This document shows, one piece after another, positions 9,518 to 19,531 of a DNA stretch of 64,000 nt. Under the pieces are notes generated by a model. It saw only the letters and a list, made by a program, of their open reading frames with translations, was not told the origin of the DNA and did not search any database. Origin of the DNA: an uncultured Bacteroidota bacterium (GTDB lineage Bacteria; Bacteroidota; Bacteroidia; Flavobacteriales; Flavobacteriaceae); assembly GCA_902614065.1 (NCBI GenBank), contig CACMJT010000007.1, positions 23,525 to 87,524 on the forward strand, in the 5' to 3' direction. A program made the position numbers and the translations under genes. Every line of letters begins with the position of its first letter. The stretch's first letter is position 1.

Positions 9518-10114
9518 TTAGATTGTCAATTTCAACTGTTTATTTTTAATATTAAATGTCATTCTATGATATTCGCAACGACCATATTTGTAAATCATTT
9601 CTTTGTGCTTTTCAGTCCCATAACCTTTATTTTTTTTCCATTCATACATTGGAAATTGAGTACTAAGTTTACACATAATTTCATCTCTTTTTACTTTTGC
9701 TAAAATTGATGCTGCTGCAATACTTATGTATTTGTCATCTCCTCCAACTATACACTCAAAATCTATTTTTTTCTTTGATTTAAACCTATTACCATCAATA
9801 ATTATTTTATTAGGCTTAATTTTAAGTTTTTCAATAGCAAGATTCATTGCTAAGTAAGTTGCATTTAATATATTAATTTCATCAATTTTTTTTGCTTCAA
9901 TACTGATGATGGAATATGCAACACAACTTTTTAATATCTCATCATATAAATTATTTCTTTCTGTATGATTTATTTTTTTTGAGTCTTTAATAAATGAATT
10001 TTTATAATTTTTGGGCAAAATTACAGCTGCTGCTGTAACAGGACCTGCAAGTGATCCTCTTCCTGCCTCATCGACTCCGCACACTATTTTTTTATTGTCA
10101 TAAAGACTCAACAT
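9518..10114 (-). CDS. rnhB: Ribonuclease HII
   Basis: Removes RNA from RNA-DNA hybrids and misinserted ribonucleotides. 198 residues, normal length. The signature GVDEAGRGSLAGPV supplies the catalytic Asp15-Glu16 pair; further acidic residues are Asp107 in IIIDGNRF and Asp144 in ILAKVKRDEI. The tail has YGTEKH and the terminal (Q)LKLTI-type end. It is divergent from the Porin_10 gene and followed by the unknown lipoprotein gene. Confidence 0.96.
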   Translation of the reverse strand: MLSLYDNKKIVCGVDEAGRGSLAGPVTAAAVILPKNYKNSFIKDSKKINHTERNNLYDEILKSCVAYSIISIEAKKIDEINILNATYLAMNLAIEKLKIKPNKIIIDGNRFKSKKKIDFECIVGGDDKYISIAAASILAKVKRDEIMCKLSTQFPMYEWKKNKGYGTEKHKEMIYKYGRCEYHRMTFNIKNKQLKLTI

Positions 10115-10166
10115 ATAATCAATTTAAATCATAAATGCTATTAAATCAATAACTTTAGACAAATTA

Positions 10167-12071
10167 ATGAAGAAACAATTAACAATTTTATTTTTAGTTT
10201 TCTCAATTTTTTCCTTTTCACAAGACGATACAACCATAAATCTTGAGCAGAACCTAATTGATAACCCTGTTGATACTGTCAAGTCAAAATATTTCAAATT
10301 TGATACTTCTAAACTTCAATTCTTCAATGAAGAGAATGATACAATAATATTAGATACAACATTGTCAATTAAAAATCATTATTCATTCAACTTCTTAAAG
10401 AAAGATGATTTTCATTTACTCAAAGCAAATAACGTTGGGAGGTTCTATAATAAATTGACATACGAGATTCCCAATGACAATATTCCTAAGTTGGGTTATT
10501 CAGCTAATGATGTCATGTTAATTAACAGGGAGGATGTTTTGTTTAGTAAGGTTGCCTATCCTTTGACAGAACTTTTTTTTAAGTCCGTGTATTCTCAAGG
10601 ACAACTGACAGATGCCTATTTCACGAGTAATTTAAACCAAGACTTGAATTTTTCTATTGGGTTTAAGGCCTTAAGATCACTAGGTAACTATCAAAATAGT
10701 TTGTTTGGTTCTAAACAGTTTAGAACAACATTGAATTTTAATGGTGAAAAAATAAGTACAAGGTTTTTTTATTTAAGTCAAAGTTTTGAAAGGAATGAAA
10801 ATGGTGGTCTCACTTCTTCGTCAATTGAAAATTTTGAATCTGAGGATCCGATTTTTGATGAAAGATCCAAACTAAATGTAAAATTTGAGGATGCAAAAAA
10901 TAATTACCAACAGAGAATCTTTTATTTAAAAAATAACTTTTCACTTATCAATAAAAACAATAATTCTTTTGAGATCTATCATGTCTTTGATTTTGAAACA
11001 ACCAACAACAGGTATAGTCAAGACAACGCATCGTTTTATTATGGGAATCTAATTTCTGGAAATAACAATCTCATTGATCATTACAAACTGAGGACATTGT
11101 CAAACCGTTTTGGTTTAACTAAGGATAATTTATTTTTTGACAGATTGCATTTACAATTGAATAATTATAATCTTAATTATTTTAAAGTCGAAAGTGGGAT
11201 GGATAATAAAGTTTTTTCAAAAAACTTCAGCTCGTTTTCAATAAAGGCATTCAAAAACCTTTATAATTTTGATTTATCCATTGATTTAGAGCAAAAAATA
11301 AACGGCGATCAGTTGGGGAATAATTTTATTGCCAAACTTAAAAGAGAATTTTCTAAAAATAATTGGTTTACCATTTCGTTGTCACTTACACAAAAACATC
11401 CAGGATTTATTTATGAGAATTTTATAAGTGGATACGACAAAATTAATTGGACGCAATCTTTAAAATTGGTTGAAAATAAATCAATCAATCTACAAATATC
11501 AAATTCTGTTTTTGGAAATATTAATTTTAATCACTCAATTATTGATAATTTTTTTTACGTATCGACAGATCAAGACTCACAAGAAATAATGGCCCCCATA
11601 TTAAATCAATATGAAGGAAAAATTAAATATTCTAGTTTAAAACTTGAGAAGTCATTTGATTTTGGTAAGTGGACCCTAGATAATTCAATTATTTATCAAA
11701 TAATCAACCAAAATGAAGATATTTTAAACCTACCAAAATTTATGTCGAGAAATACACTTTTTTTCAGTGAAAGAATTTTCAGAAACACTTTAGCAATTCA
11801 GACAGGATTAAATTTTAAAATCTTTTCAAAATATTTTGCAAATGAATATAATCCCCTAATTTCAGATTTTCACATTCAGAATCAGAAAAAAATTGGTAGT
11901 TTCCCACTATTTGATTTTTTCTTTAATGCCAAAATTAGACAAACAAAAATTTTTATAATTGCTGAACATATAAATTCATCTTTTACAGGAAATAATTTTT
12001 ATTCAACTCCAGAAAGTGTTTATAGAGATTTTGGTGTGAGATTTGGATTCAAGTGGAATTTATTCAACTGA
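10167..12071 (+). CDS. Putative porin, Porin_10 family
   Basis: A 634-residue predicted outer-membrane beta-barrel. The N-terminus is a signal peptide (KKQLTILFLVFSIFSFSQ), cleaved after SQ as usual in flavobacteria. The mature part consists of alternating aromatic/polar strands, with GFKALRSLGNYQNSLFGSKQFR early and an aromatic C-terminal strand ending FGFKWNLFN that suits barrel assembly by BamA. The solute is unknown. Its 3' end overlaps the gltD stop by 12 bases on the opposite strand, so its last four codons are also gltD sequence. Confidence 0.82.
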   Translation: MKKQLTILFLVFSIFSFSQDDTTINLEQNLIDNPVDTVKSKYFKFDTSKLQFFNEENDTIILDTTLSIKNHYSFNFLKKDDFHLLKANNVGRFYNKLTYEIPNDNIPKLGYSANDVMLINREDVLFSKVAYPLTELFFKSVYSQGQLTDAYFTSNLNQDLNFSIGFKALRSLGNYQNSLFGSKQFRTTLNFNGEKISTRFFYLSQSFERNENGGLTSSSIENFESEDPIFDERSKLNVKFEDAKNNYQQRIFYLKNNFSLINKNNNSFEIYHVFDFETTNNRYSQDNASFYYGNLISGNNNLIDHYKLRTLSNRFGLTKDNLFFDRLHLQLNNYNLNYFKVESGMDNKVFSKNFSSFSIKAFKNLYNFDLSIDLEQKINGDQLGNNFIAKLKREFSKNNWFTISLSLTQKHPGFIYENFISGYDKINWTQSLKLVENKSINLQISNSVFGNINFNHSIIDNFFYVSTDQDSQEIMAPILNQYEGKIKYSSLKLEKSFDFGKWTLDNSIIYQIINQNEDILNLPKFMSRNTLFFSERIFRNTLAIQTGLNFKIFSKYFANEYNPLISDFHIQNQKKIGSFPLFDFFFNAKIRQTKIFIIAEHINSSFTGNNFYSTPESVYRDFGVRFGFKWNLFN

Positions 12072-13523
12072 TGGTAAATCTCCATGAATTTTAGATGAAA
12101 GTTCCGTCGATCCCATTAAGAATTTATCAATTTCATATGCTGCTTCTCTACCTTCAGAAATAGCCCATACAATCAAAGATTGTCCTCTTCTCAAATCACC
12201 GGCAGCAAAAACTTTTTTATCCGAAGTTTGATATTTCTTTGTTAATGGTTTTGAAAAATTATCAGCGTTTAATTTGAGATTATTGATTATTTTATTATCA
12301 GGACCTGTAAATCCAAGAGCTAATAGTACTAGATCACAGGGCCATATTTTTTCTGACCCCTCAATCTCAACTAATTTCGCCTTCTCATTTGGTTTTTTTA
12401 TCCACTCAACATCAATTGTTTTTAATGCCTTTACATTTCCATTACCATCATTTATAAACTCTTTTGTTAAAATTGACCATTGTCTTTTACTTCCCTCTTC
12501 GTGAGATGAGCTAGTTTTAAGTGTAAATGGCCAATATGGCCAAGGATTTTCATCACTACGTTCTTTACTTGGTTTTGGTAAAATTTCAAAATTTACAACT
12601 GATTTTGCACCTTGTCTGTTAGATGTGCCAATACAATCGGATCCCGTGTCACCACCTCCAATTACAATAACATTTTTATTTTTGGCATTTAGTTCATCAA
12701 CTTCTCTAAAATTTTCACTAATAACTTGGTTTTGCTTCTTTAAAAAATGCATCGCTTGAACAACTCCACATAGTTCATGACCAGGAATTGGTAAACTCCT
12801 CATTACTGTTGCACCACCACACAATAAAACTACATCATTTTCTTTTTTTAATTTTTTAATTGGTATATCAATTCCAACTTCAACATTGGTTTTGAATTTA
12901 ATTCCTTCAAGACTTAAAATTTCAACTCTTCTATCAATAATAGATTTTTCAAGTTTGAAATCGGGAATACCATATCTAAGTAGACCACCAACTCTAGAAT
13001 CCCTTTCATAAACAGTTACAATATGACCTGCTCTATTTAATTGTTGTGCAGCCGCGAGGCCTGCTGGACCTGAGCCAACAATAGCTATTTTTTTGCCGGT
13101 TCTTTTCTTTGGTTTTATTGGCTGGATCCAACCCTCTTTAAATCCCCTTTCAATAATATATTTTTCTATTAGCTCAATAGATACAGGAGGATTTATAAGT
13201 CCAAGTACACAGGCTGATTCACATGGTGCAGGACATAATCTCCCTGTAAATTCTGGGAAATTATTGGTCGAATGTAAAATTTTAAGAGCATCTTTCCAAT
13301 CTCTGTTGTAAACTGCATCATTAAAGTCTGGGATTAAATTGCCAAGTGGGCAACCACTGTGACAAAATGGTACTCCACAATCCATACATCTTCCACCTTG
13401 TTTTACTAGTTCGTCATCTTTGGGTTTAATTGTGAATTCCTTGAAATTTTTTATTCTTTTTTCAACAGGAATATAATTCTCGTTAACCCTATCAAACTCT
13501 ACAAAACCTCTAAGTTTACCCAC
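12060..13523 (-). CDS. gltD: Glutamate synthase (NADPH) small subunit
   Basis: Delivers electrons from NAD(P)H through FAD and iron-sulfur clusters to GltB. 487 residues, normal length. The N-terminal ferredoxin-like part has two cysteine groups: C46, C49, C54, C58 (CMDCGVPFCHSGC) and CPAPCESAC near 96-104. The FAD-binding Rossmann motif GSGPAGLAAAQQLNRAG is near 150 and the pyridine-nucleotide motif VIGGGDTGSDCIGTSNRQGA near 290, followed by the ALGFTGPD block. It starts two bases after the gltB stop, so both subunits come from one mRNA. Confidence 0.96.
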   Translation of the reverse strand: MGKLRGFVEFDRVNENYIPVEKRIKNFKEFTIKPKDDELVKQGGRCMDCGVPFCHSGCPLGNLIPDFNDAVYNRDWKDALKILHSTNNFPEFTGRLCPAPCESACVLGLINPPVSIELIEKYIIERGFKEGWIQPIKPKKRTGKKIAIVGSGPAGLAAAQQLNRAGHIVTVYERDSRVGGLLRYGIPDFKLEKSIIDRRVEILSLEGIKFKTNVEVGIDIPIKKLKKENDVVLLCGGATVMRSLPIPGHELCGVVQAMHFLKKQNQVISENFREVDELNAKNKNVIVIGGGDTGSDCIGTSNRQGAKSVVNFEILPKPSKERSDENPWPYWPFTLKTSSSHEEGSKRQWSILTKEFINDGNGNVKALKTIDVEWIKKPNEKAKLVEIEGSEKIWPCDLVLLALGFTGPDNKIINNLKLNADNFSKPLTKKYQTSDKKVFAAGDLRRGQSLIVWAISEGREAAYEIDKFLMGSTELSSKIHGDLPSVE

Positions 13524-13525
13524 AG

Positions 13526-16500
13526 TTAGTTAATTATTTCATTTATTTTGGACTGGGCCATCTTTTCGAGAGCTGCTTTATACTCAATTGGCATTACTTT
13601 TACAAACATATTCCTCGACTTATTCCAGTTTAAAATTATTTTTTCAGCAATACTACTCTGTGTATATGAGTAGTGTTTTTCTAGAAGATCTTTGATGATA
13701 TCATAGTCTTGTTTATCAAGTTTTTCAAATTCGATCATCTCCATATTAAAATTATCACTTCTAAACTTATTATTTGATTTAAATATATATGCTATACCAC
13801 CACTCATCCCTGCAGCAAAATTTCTTCCAATTTTACCTAAGATTAATGCTATACCACCCGTCATATATTCACATCCGTGATCACCAACTCCTTCAACAAC
13901 CGCTGTAGCACCAGAGTTTCTAACGCAAAATCTTTCTCCAGCTATACCATTGATGTAGGCTTCACCAGAGGTCGCACCATAGAGAGCTACATTTCCTGTA
14001 ATTATATTTTCATTAGATTTAAAAGTAGATTTTTTTGGTACTTTGACAATTAAAGTCGCACCTGAGAGGCCTTTTCCAAAATAGTCATTTGTATTTCCCT
14101 CAATTTTCATTTCAAGCCCTTTAGTTCCAAATGCTCCAAAGCTCTGTCCGGCAGCACCCGTAAAGTTTAGTTTTAATGTCCCTTTTGGTAATCCTTTTTC
14201 ACCGTATTTCTTAGAAATCTCATTACTTAAAATAGCACCGACAGTTCGATCTGTATTTTTAATTGTGTAATCCAGACTCATTTTGATTTTCTTTTCAATA
14301 GCTAGTCTAGAACTTTTTAAAATCTTAAAATCAATCACTGAAGAAAGGTTATGTTCTTGTTTTGATACGTTTCTAACTGGAATATTTTCATCAACATCAG
14401 GCTTATACAATACTTTTGAAAGATCTAATCCTTTTGCCTTGTAAAATTCTACAGCATCAGTCATAACAAGTTTTTGGCTTTGACCCACCATCTCATCAAT
14501 TGTTCTAAAACCTAAATTCGCCATAATTTCTCTTAATTCTTGTGCTACGAAATACATGAAATTTATGACATGCTCAGGTTTACCTTTGAAATTTTTTCTT
14601 AATTCTGGATCTTGTGTTGCAATTCCAACAGGACATGTATTTAGATGGCAAGCCCTCATCATTATGCAGCCTGACGCAACAAGTGGAGCTGTTGAAAATC
14701 CAAATTCTTCAGCACCCAAAAGACATGCAATGGCTACATCTCTACCAGTCTTCATTTGTCCATCACATTCTATGACAACCCTGCCTCTTAAATCATTTAA
14801 CACAAGAGTCTGCTGAGCTTCTGCAATTCCTAGTTCCCACGGTAATCCTGCATGCTTCAATGATGTGAGTGGTGAAGCTCCGGTACCACCATCGTATCCC
14901 GAAATTAATATTACATCTGCCTTTGCTTTTGCAACACCAGCAGCAATTGTTCCTACACCAACCTCAGAAACCAATTTTACATTAATTCTTGCTTTTCTGT
15001 TCGCATTTTTGAGATCGTAAATAAGTTGTGCCAAATCTTCAATTGAATATATATCGTGATGTGGTGGTGGCGAAATTAAACCTACGTATGGAGTGGAATT
15101 CCTAACCTTTGCAATTAAGGGATTGACCTTTGGTCCTGGAAGTTGTCCTCCTTCACCTGGTTTAGCACCTTGAGCCATTTTAATCTGAATTTCAGAAGCG
15201 TTGGTTAAATAATTTGAGCTAACGCCAAACCTCCCGGAAGCAACTTGTTTTATAGAACTGTTCTTTGAATCTCCATTGTTTAATTTTTTAAATCTATTTG
15301 AATCTTCACCACCCTCACCTGAATTACTTTTGCCGCCAATTCTGTTCATTGCAATAGCTAAGTTCTCATGGGCTTCTTTACTAATTGAACCGTACGACAT
15401 TGCTCCGGTTTTAAATCTTTTTACAATTTCTGTCCATGGCTCAACCTCTTCAATTGAAATTGGGTCAAACTCTTCAAATTTTAAAAGCCCTCTTATGGTC
15501 ATGAATTGTTCACTTTGCTTATTTATTTTTTCAGCATATGATTTGTAAGTTTCATATTTTTCTTCCCTTACTGCTTGTTGCAGTTTTGATATTGTAAATG
15601 GATTCAGCATATGTGCTTCTCCATCTCTTCTCCATCTATAGTCGCCACCCGTTTTCATACTTGATATATCTTTTTCGCTGTTTAATGCATAATCCATTCT
15701 AGATGATACTTCTTTTTCTAAAACGTATAGGCCTGCACCTTCAATTCTAGATGGTGTGTTATTGAAGTACTTATTAACAAATTTTTGTCTTAATCCCAGT
15801 GCTTCAAAAATTTGCGCTCCTCTGTATGAATGAAGTGTAGAAATCCCGATCTTGTTCATAACTTTCAAAATTCCTTTTGCGATGGCTTTATTGAAGTTGT
15901 CTATTGATTTATCAAGTTTTTGCTCATTCAAAAATCCAAGTTTGTGGTGATATTCTATAATTTCATTGACCATGTATGGATTAATTGCACTTGCCCCATA
16001 ACCAAAAAGCATCGAAAAATGATGAGGTTCTCTCGGTTCAGCAGATTCAATAACAATTCCAAATTTTGAACGTTTTTTTCTTTTGATTAGACTGTGATGA
16101 ACATAGGAGCAAACTAAAAGAATTGGTATAGGAGCATGTTTTTTTGAAGTTTTCCTGTCACTAAGAATAATAATATTGTGATTATTGTCAACTTTTTTCT
16201 CAACCTTATCTACAATCATATCAAGAGCTTTTTCAAGCCCATTGTGACCTTTGCTAATTTCGTAATTGGCATTAATTGAGCAGGCTTTAAAGTCTTCATG
16301 ATCGATAAATTTTATCTTTTCAAGATCATCGTTTGAAATAATTGGATTATTGATTTTGAGCTTTTTTGCATGATCAGGAATTAAATCGAAAATATTATAA
16401 TCACTGCCTAATGATAAACTTGTGTCTGTTATGATTTCTTCCCTAATTCCATCGAGTGGGGGATTGGTAACTTGTGCAAAAAGTTGTTTAAAATAATTGT

Positions 16501-18028
16501 AAATGAGTTGTGGTTTTTTGGATAAAACTGCAAGTGGTGTATCAGTTCCCATCGACCCAATGGCTTCTTTACCATTATTACACATTGGTAAAATAATTGT
16601 TTTAAAATCCTCTTTGGTGTATCCAAAAACTTTTAATCTAGTTTCAAAGTTTAGCTTTTCTTTTGGTGATTTCTTAACTCTGTATGGTATTTTGCCAAGT
16701 GGCAAAATATTTGATTTTACCCATTTACTGTACGGATACTTTTTTACAATAGAGTTTTTTATTTCATCGTCTTCAACAATTCTACCCTTATTCATATTAA
16801 CTAAAAACATTTTACCAGGCTCTAGTCTACCGTGCATTTTAATATTTTCTGGCTCAATATCCACAACCCCAGTTTCAGATGACATAATAACATACCCATC
16901 ATGAGTAACTGAATATCGTGATGGTCTTAGTCCATTTCTGTCCAATAGTGCACCGATATAATCACCATCAGTGAACGGAATTGATGCAGGCCCGTCCCAT
17001 GGCTCCATTAAACAACTATTGAATTGGTAGAATGCTTTTTTTGATGAAGACATGGTCTTGTGTTTTTCCCATGCCTCAGGCACAAGTATCATCATTACCT
17101 CCGGTAAACTCCTACCTGTCATAAGTAGAAGCTCTAATACCATATCCATCGAGGCTGAGTCAGATTTTCCAGGTAAAATTATTGGAAAAATTTTTTCTAA
17201 ATCTTCTTTATCAATCAACTCAGAATCCATTAACTCTTGTCGGGAAATCATTCTGTTAATATTACCTTTTAAGGTATTAATTTCACCATTATGACACATG
17301 TATCTAAAGGGCTGTGCAAGATCCCATGTTGGAAAGGTATTGGTTGAAAATCTTTGATGAACTAAAGCAAGTCTAGTTACTAACATTGGATTTTTCAAGT
17401 CAATATAAAATCTTTCAATGTCATCTGGGATTAATAATCCCTTATAGATAATTGTTTTGTTGTGTAAACTTGAGAAATAGAAAAAACTTCTTTGGGATAA
17501 TTTAGATTGATAAATTCTATTTTCAGATATTTTTCTTGCGATGTAGAGCCTTAGCAAGAAATCTTTTTCAGTTTGATTTGGATCATTTTTTCCAACAAAA
17601 ACCTGTTTGATATTGGGTTGTGATTGTGAGGCAATTACGCCAACAACTTTTGAATTAACTGGAACATCTCTCCAGCCAAGAATATTTAATCCCTGTCTTT
17701 TTATTTCTTCTTCAAAAATATCAACACAGTAGTTTAATTGATTTTTTTTGGGGGGAAGAAATACCATTCCAACTGCATAGTCTTTAAATTCGGGAAGATT
17801 AAATTTGCACTCTTTTTTAAAAAAAACATCTGGTATTTCAATCAGTATACCAGCTCCATCTCCTGTTCTACCATCAGAGCTTACTGCCCCTCTGTGTTCA
17901 AGACAAGTTAATATATTTAATGCTTTAGAGATTATATCATTAGTCTTTTTCCCCTCCAAACTACATATAAAGCCAGCACCACAATTTTCATGTTCAAATA
18001 ATGGATTATATAGACCTTGTTCTTTCAA
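13526..18028 (-). CDS. gltB: Glutamate synthase large subunit
   Basis: Makes two glutamates from glutamine and 2-oxoglutarate, the key nitrogen-assimilation step after glutamine synthetase. 1500 residues. Cys16 in EHENCGAGF is the glutaminase nucleophile, exposed after removal of a 15-residue propeptide. The class II amidotransferase domain is followed by the central and FMN-binding domains (QMKTGRDVAIACLLGAEEFG), the 3Fe-4S cysteine cluster CHLNTCPVGIATQ, and the C-terminal beta-helix (GDHGCEYMTGG). The start is TTG; a TTTG element (18033-18036) ends four bases before it, as at several other starts in this window. Confidence 0.97.
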   Translation of the reverse strand: MKEQGLYNPLFEHENCGAGFICSLEGKKTNDIISKALNILTCLEHRGAVSSDGRTGDGAGILIEIPDVFFKKECKFNLPEFKDYAVGMVFLPPKKNQLNYCVDIFEEEIKRQGLNILGWRDVPVNSKVVGVIASQSQPNIKQVFVGKNDPNQTEKDFLLRLYIARKISENRIYQSKLSQRSFFYFSSLHNKTIIYKGLLIPDDIERFYIDLKNPMLVTRLALVHQRFSTNTFPTWDLAQPFRYMCHNGEINTLKGNINRMISRQELMDSELIDKEDLEKIFPIILPGKSDSASMDMVLELLLMTGRSLPEVMMILVPEAWEKHKTMSSSKKAFYQFNSCLMEPWDGPASIPFTDGDYIGALLDRNGLRPSRYSVTHDGYVIMSSETGVVDIEPENIKMHGRLEPGKMFLVNMNKGRIVEDDEIKNSIVKKYPYSKWVKSNILPLGKIPYRVKKSPKEKLNFETRLKVFGYTKEDFKTIILPMCNNGKEAIGSMGTDTPLAVLSKKPQLIYNYFKQLFAQVTNPPLDGIREEIITDTSLSLGSDYNIFDLIPDHAKKLKINNPIISNDDLEKIKFIDHEDFKACSINANYEISKGHNGLEKALDMIVDKVEKKVDNNHNIIILSDRKTSKKHAPIPILLVCSYVHHSLIKRKKRSKFGIVIESAEPREPHHFSMLFGYGASAINPYMVNEIIEYHHKLGFLNEQKLDKSIDNFNKAIAKGILKVMNKIGISTLHSYRGAQIFEALGLRQKFVNKYFNNTPSRIEGAGLYVLEKEVSSRMDYALNSEKDISSMKTGGDYRWRRDGEAHMLNPFTISKLQQAVREEKYETYKSYAEKINKQSEQFMTIRGLLKFEEFDPISIEEVEPWTEIVKRFKTGAMSYGSISKEAHENLAIAMNRIGGKSNSGEGGEDSNRFKKLNNGDSKNSSIKQVASGRFGVSSNYLTNASEIQIKMAQGAKPGEGGQLPGPKVNPLIAKVRNSTPYVGLISPPPHHDIYSIEDLAQLIYDLKNANRKARINVKLVSEVGVGTIAAGVAKAKADVILISGYDGGTGASPLTSLKHAGLPWELGIAEAQQTLVLNDLRGRVVIECDGQMKTGRDVAIACLLGAEEFGFSTAPLVASGCIMMRACHLNTCPVGIATQDPELRKNFKGKPEHVINFMYFVAQELREIMANLGFRTIDEMVGQSQKLVMTDAVEFYKAKGLDLSKVLYKPDVDENIPVRNVSKQEHNLSSVIDFKILKSSRLAIEKKIKMSLDYTIKNTDRTVGAILSNEISKKYGEKGLPKGTLKLNFTGAAGQSFGAFGTKGLEMKIEGNTNDYFGKGLSGATLIVKVPKKSTFKSNENIITGNVALYGATSGEAYINGIAGERFCVRNSGATAVVEGVGDHGCEYMTGGIALILGKIGRNFAAGMSGGIAYIFKSNNKFRSDNFNMEMIEFEKLDKQDYDIIKDLLEKHYSYTQSSIAEKIILNWNKSRNMFVKVMPIEYKAALEKMAQSKINEIIN

Positions 18029-18205
18029 AACTCAAATTACTGGGAATCAACTAATTTATTTATTAATTAATTCAATAGAAATTAATATGAATCAATAATC
18101 AATCCAATCTTCAATTAATATTAACTTTTCAAAATATGCCTACAAATTTTATTTTTTTTACATATTTTGGTTCGATTATTGAGAATTCATAAACAAAGAA
18201 ATTAA
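18029..18205. promoter_or_regulatory. Divergent gltB / nhaD intergenic region
   Basis: A 177-base AT-rich spacer between divergent genes, one of the longest non-coding stretches in the window. It must hold promoters for both. I see only imperfect -7 candidates: CATATTTTG versions on both strands and GTAATTTG next to gltB. No riboswitch, hairpin terminator or leader ORF was recognised. Confidence 0.4.
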
Positions 18206-19531
18206 ATGGAAACAGCAATTATAGTAGTATTTGTACTTGGTTATTTGGCAATTGCCTTTGAACACACTTTAAAGATAGACAAATTAGTTCCTGCTCTTGT
18301 AATGATGGCTCTCATATGGGCAATTATCTCATTTTTTGGAATGACTGTTTACGACATAGACCCTGCAACAAAAAGTTTGGTTCCCAATAAGCTTGAGAAG
18401 GTTATCAACTATTTTTTAGGTCACACAGCAGAGATCCTTATATTTTTAATTGGAGCAATGACCATTGTAGAAATTATAGATTTTTTTAACGGCTTTTCAA
18501 CTATAAAAAGACTTATAAAAACAAAAAGTAAAATTAAAATACTCTGGATTATATGTTTCCTTGCCTTCTTTTTATCGGCTATAATTGATAACCTTACAGC
18601 CACTATTGTTTTAATAACGATTCTACAGAAACTACTCAATGATAGAAATTTAAAACTCTGGTATGCAGGTATGATCATTGTTGCTGCAAATGCAGGCGGT
18701 GCATGGTCTCCAATTGGAGATATTACAACAACAATGCTTTGGATTGGGAAAAAGGTTACTCCAATCGCTTTGTTAAAATATTTGATAATTCCGTCACTTG
18801 TATGTATGCTCATACCTACATACGTTGTGTCAAAATATAAAGTATTTCAAGGTGAGATAAACCCAATGGTTTCCACTGAATCTGAAAACAAATTTGGCTC
18901 TAAAATTTTAATAATAGGTTTGTTGTCAATATTATTTGTCCCATTTTTTAAAGTTGCAACTGGTTTACCGCCATATGTGGGTATGATGTTGTCCCTAGCT
19001 TTCGTTGCTACAATTGGAGAAATATACAATTATCTCTTACCAAAACCTGCAAATCATGTACACCATAGCCCTGTACACCACGCACTAACTAAAATTGAAA
19101 TGCCCAGTATTCTATTCTTCTTGGGAATACTAATGGCCGTTGGTGGTTTAGAAGCTTTGGGAATTGTCTTTGAAGTTGGTCAAACAATGGTTCTAACATT
19201 TGAAAATGTTGATTGGTTTTTATTTAAAGGCCTGGATATTGTAATTTTTGTATTAGGCTTTCTTTCTGCAGCCATTGATAATGTTCCACTAGTTGCAGCA
19301 TCTATGGGAATGTTTGGTGAAGCAGCTGATGATCCCCTTTGGCATGGAATAGCTTATGCTGCAGGTACTGGTGGAAGTATGATTATTATTGGATCAGCCG
19401 CAGGTGTTGTTGCGATGGGAATGGAAAAAATTGATTTCATGTGGTATCTCAAGAAAATAGCTTTTTTAGCATTTATTGGTTATATAGCCGGTTTCTTAAC
19501 TTTTATTTTTCTTAGAGATTTTGTCTTGTAA
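18206..19531 (+). CDS. nhaD: Na+/H+ antiporter NhaD
   Basis: Exports sodium in exchange for protons in the inner membrane. 441 residues with about 11-12 hydrophobic segments. Typical NhaD blocks are ILIFLIGAMTIVEIIDFFNGF, IIDNLTATIVLITILQKLL (DNLTA), NAGGAWSPIGDITTTMLW, AAIDNVPLVAA, and TGGSMIIIGSAAGVVAMGMEK. The two Asp-Asn motifs (IIDNLTA and AIDNVPL) are the expected ion-binding sites. It sits upstream of folC with stop and start sharing one base (TAATG), so the pair is probably translationally coupled. The antiporter fits a saline habitat. Confidence 0.94.
   Translation: METAIIVVFVLGYLAIAFEHTLKIDKLVPALVMMALIWAIISFFGMTVYDIDPATKSLVPNKLEKVINYFLGHTAEILIFLIGAMTIVEIIDFFNGFSTIKRLIKTKSKIKILWIICFLAFFLSAIIDNLTATIVLITILQKLLNDRNLKLWYAGMIIVAANAGGAWSPIGDITTTMLWIGKKVTPIALLKYLIIPSLVCMLIPTYVVSKYKVFQGEINPMVSTESENKFGSKILIIGLLSILFVPFFKVATGLPPYVGMMLSLAFVATIGEIYNYLLPKPANHVHHSPVHHALTKIEMPSILFFLGILMAVGGLEALGIVFEVGQTMVLTFENVDWFLFKGLDIVIFVLGFLSAAIDNVPLVAASMGMFGEAADDPLWHGIAYAAGTGGSMIIIGSAAGVVAMGMEKIDFMWYLKKIAFLAFIGYIAGFLTFIFLRDFVL

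Noticed and set aside
16503..16904. 133-codon plus-strand ORF inside gltB
   Set aside because: Antisense shadow of a well-conserved gene; no promoter box or family match.
18421..18813. 130-codon minus-strand ORF inside nhaD
   Set aside because: Hydrophobic antisense shadow of membrane helices.
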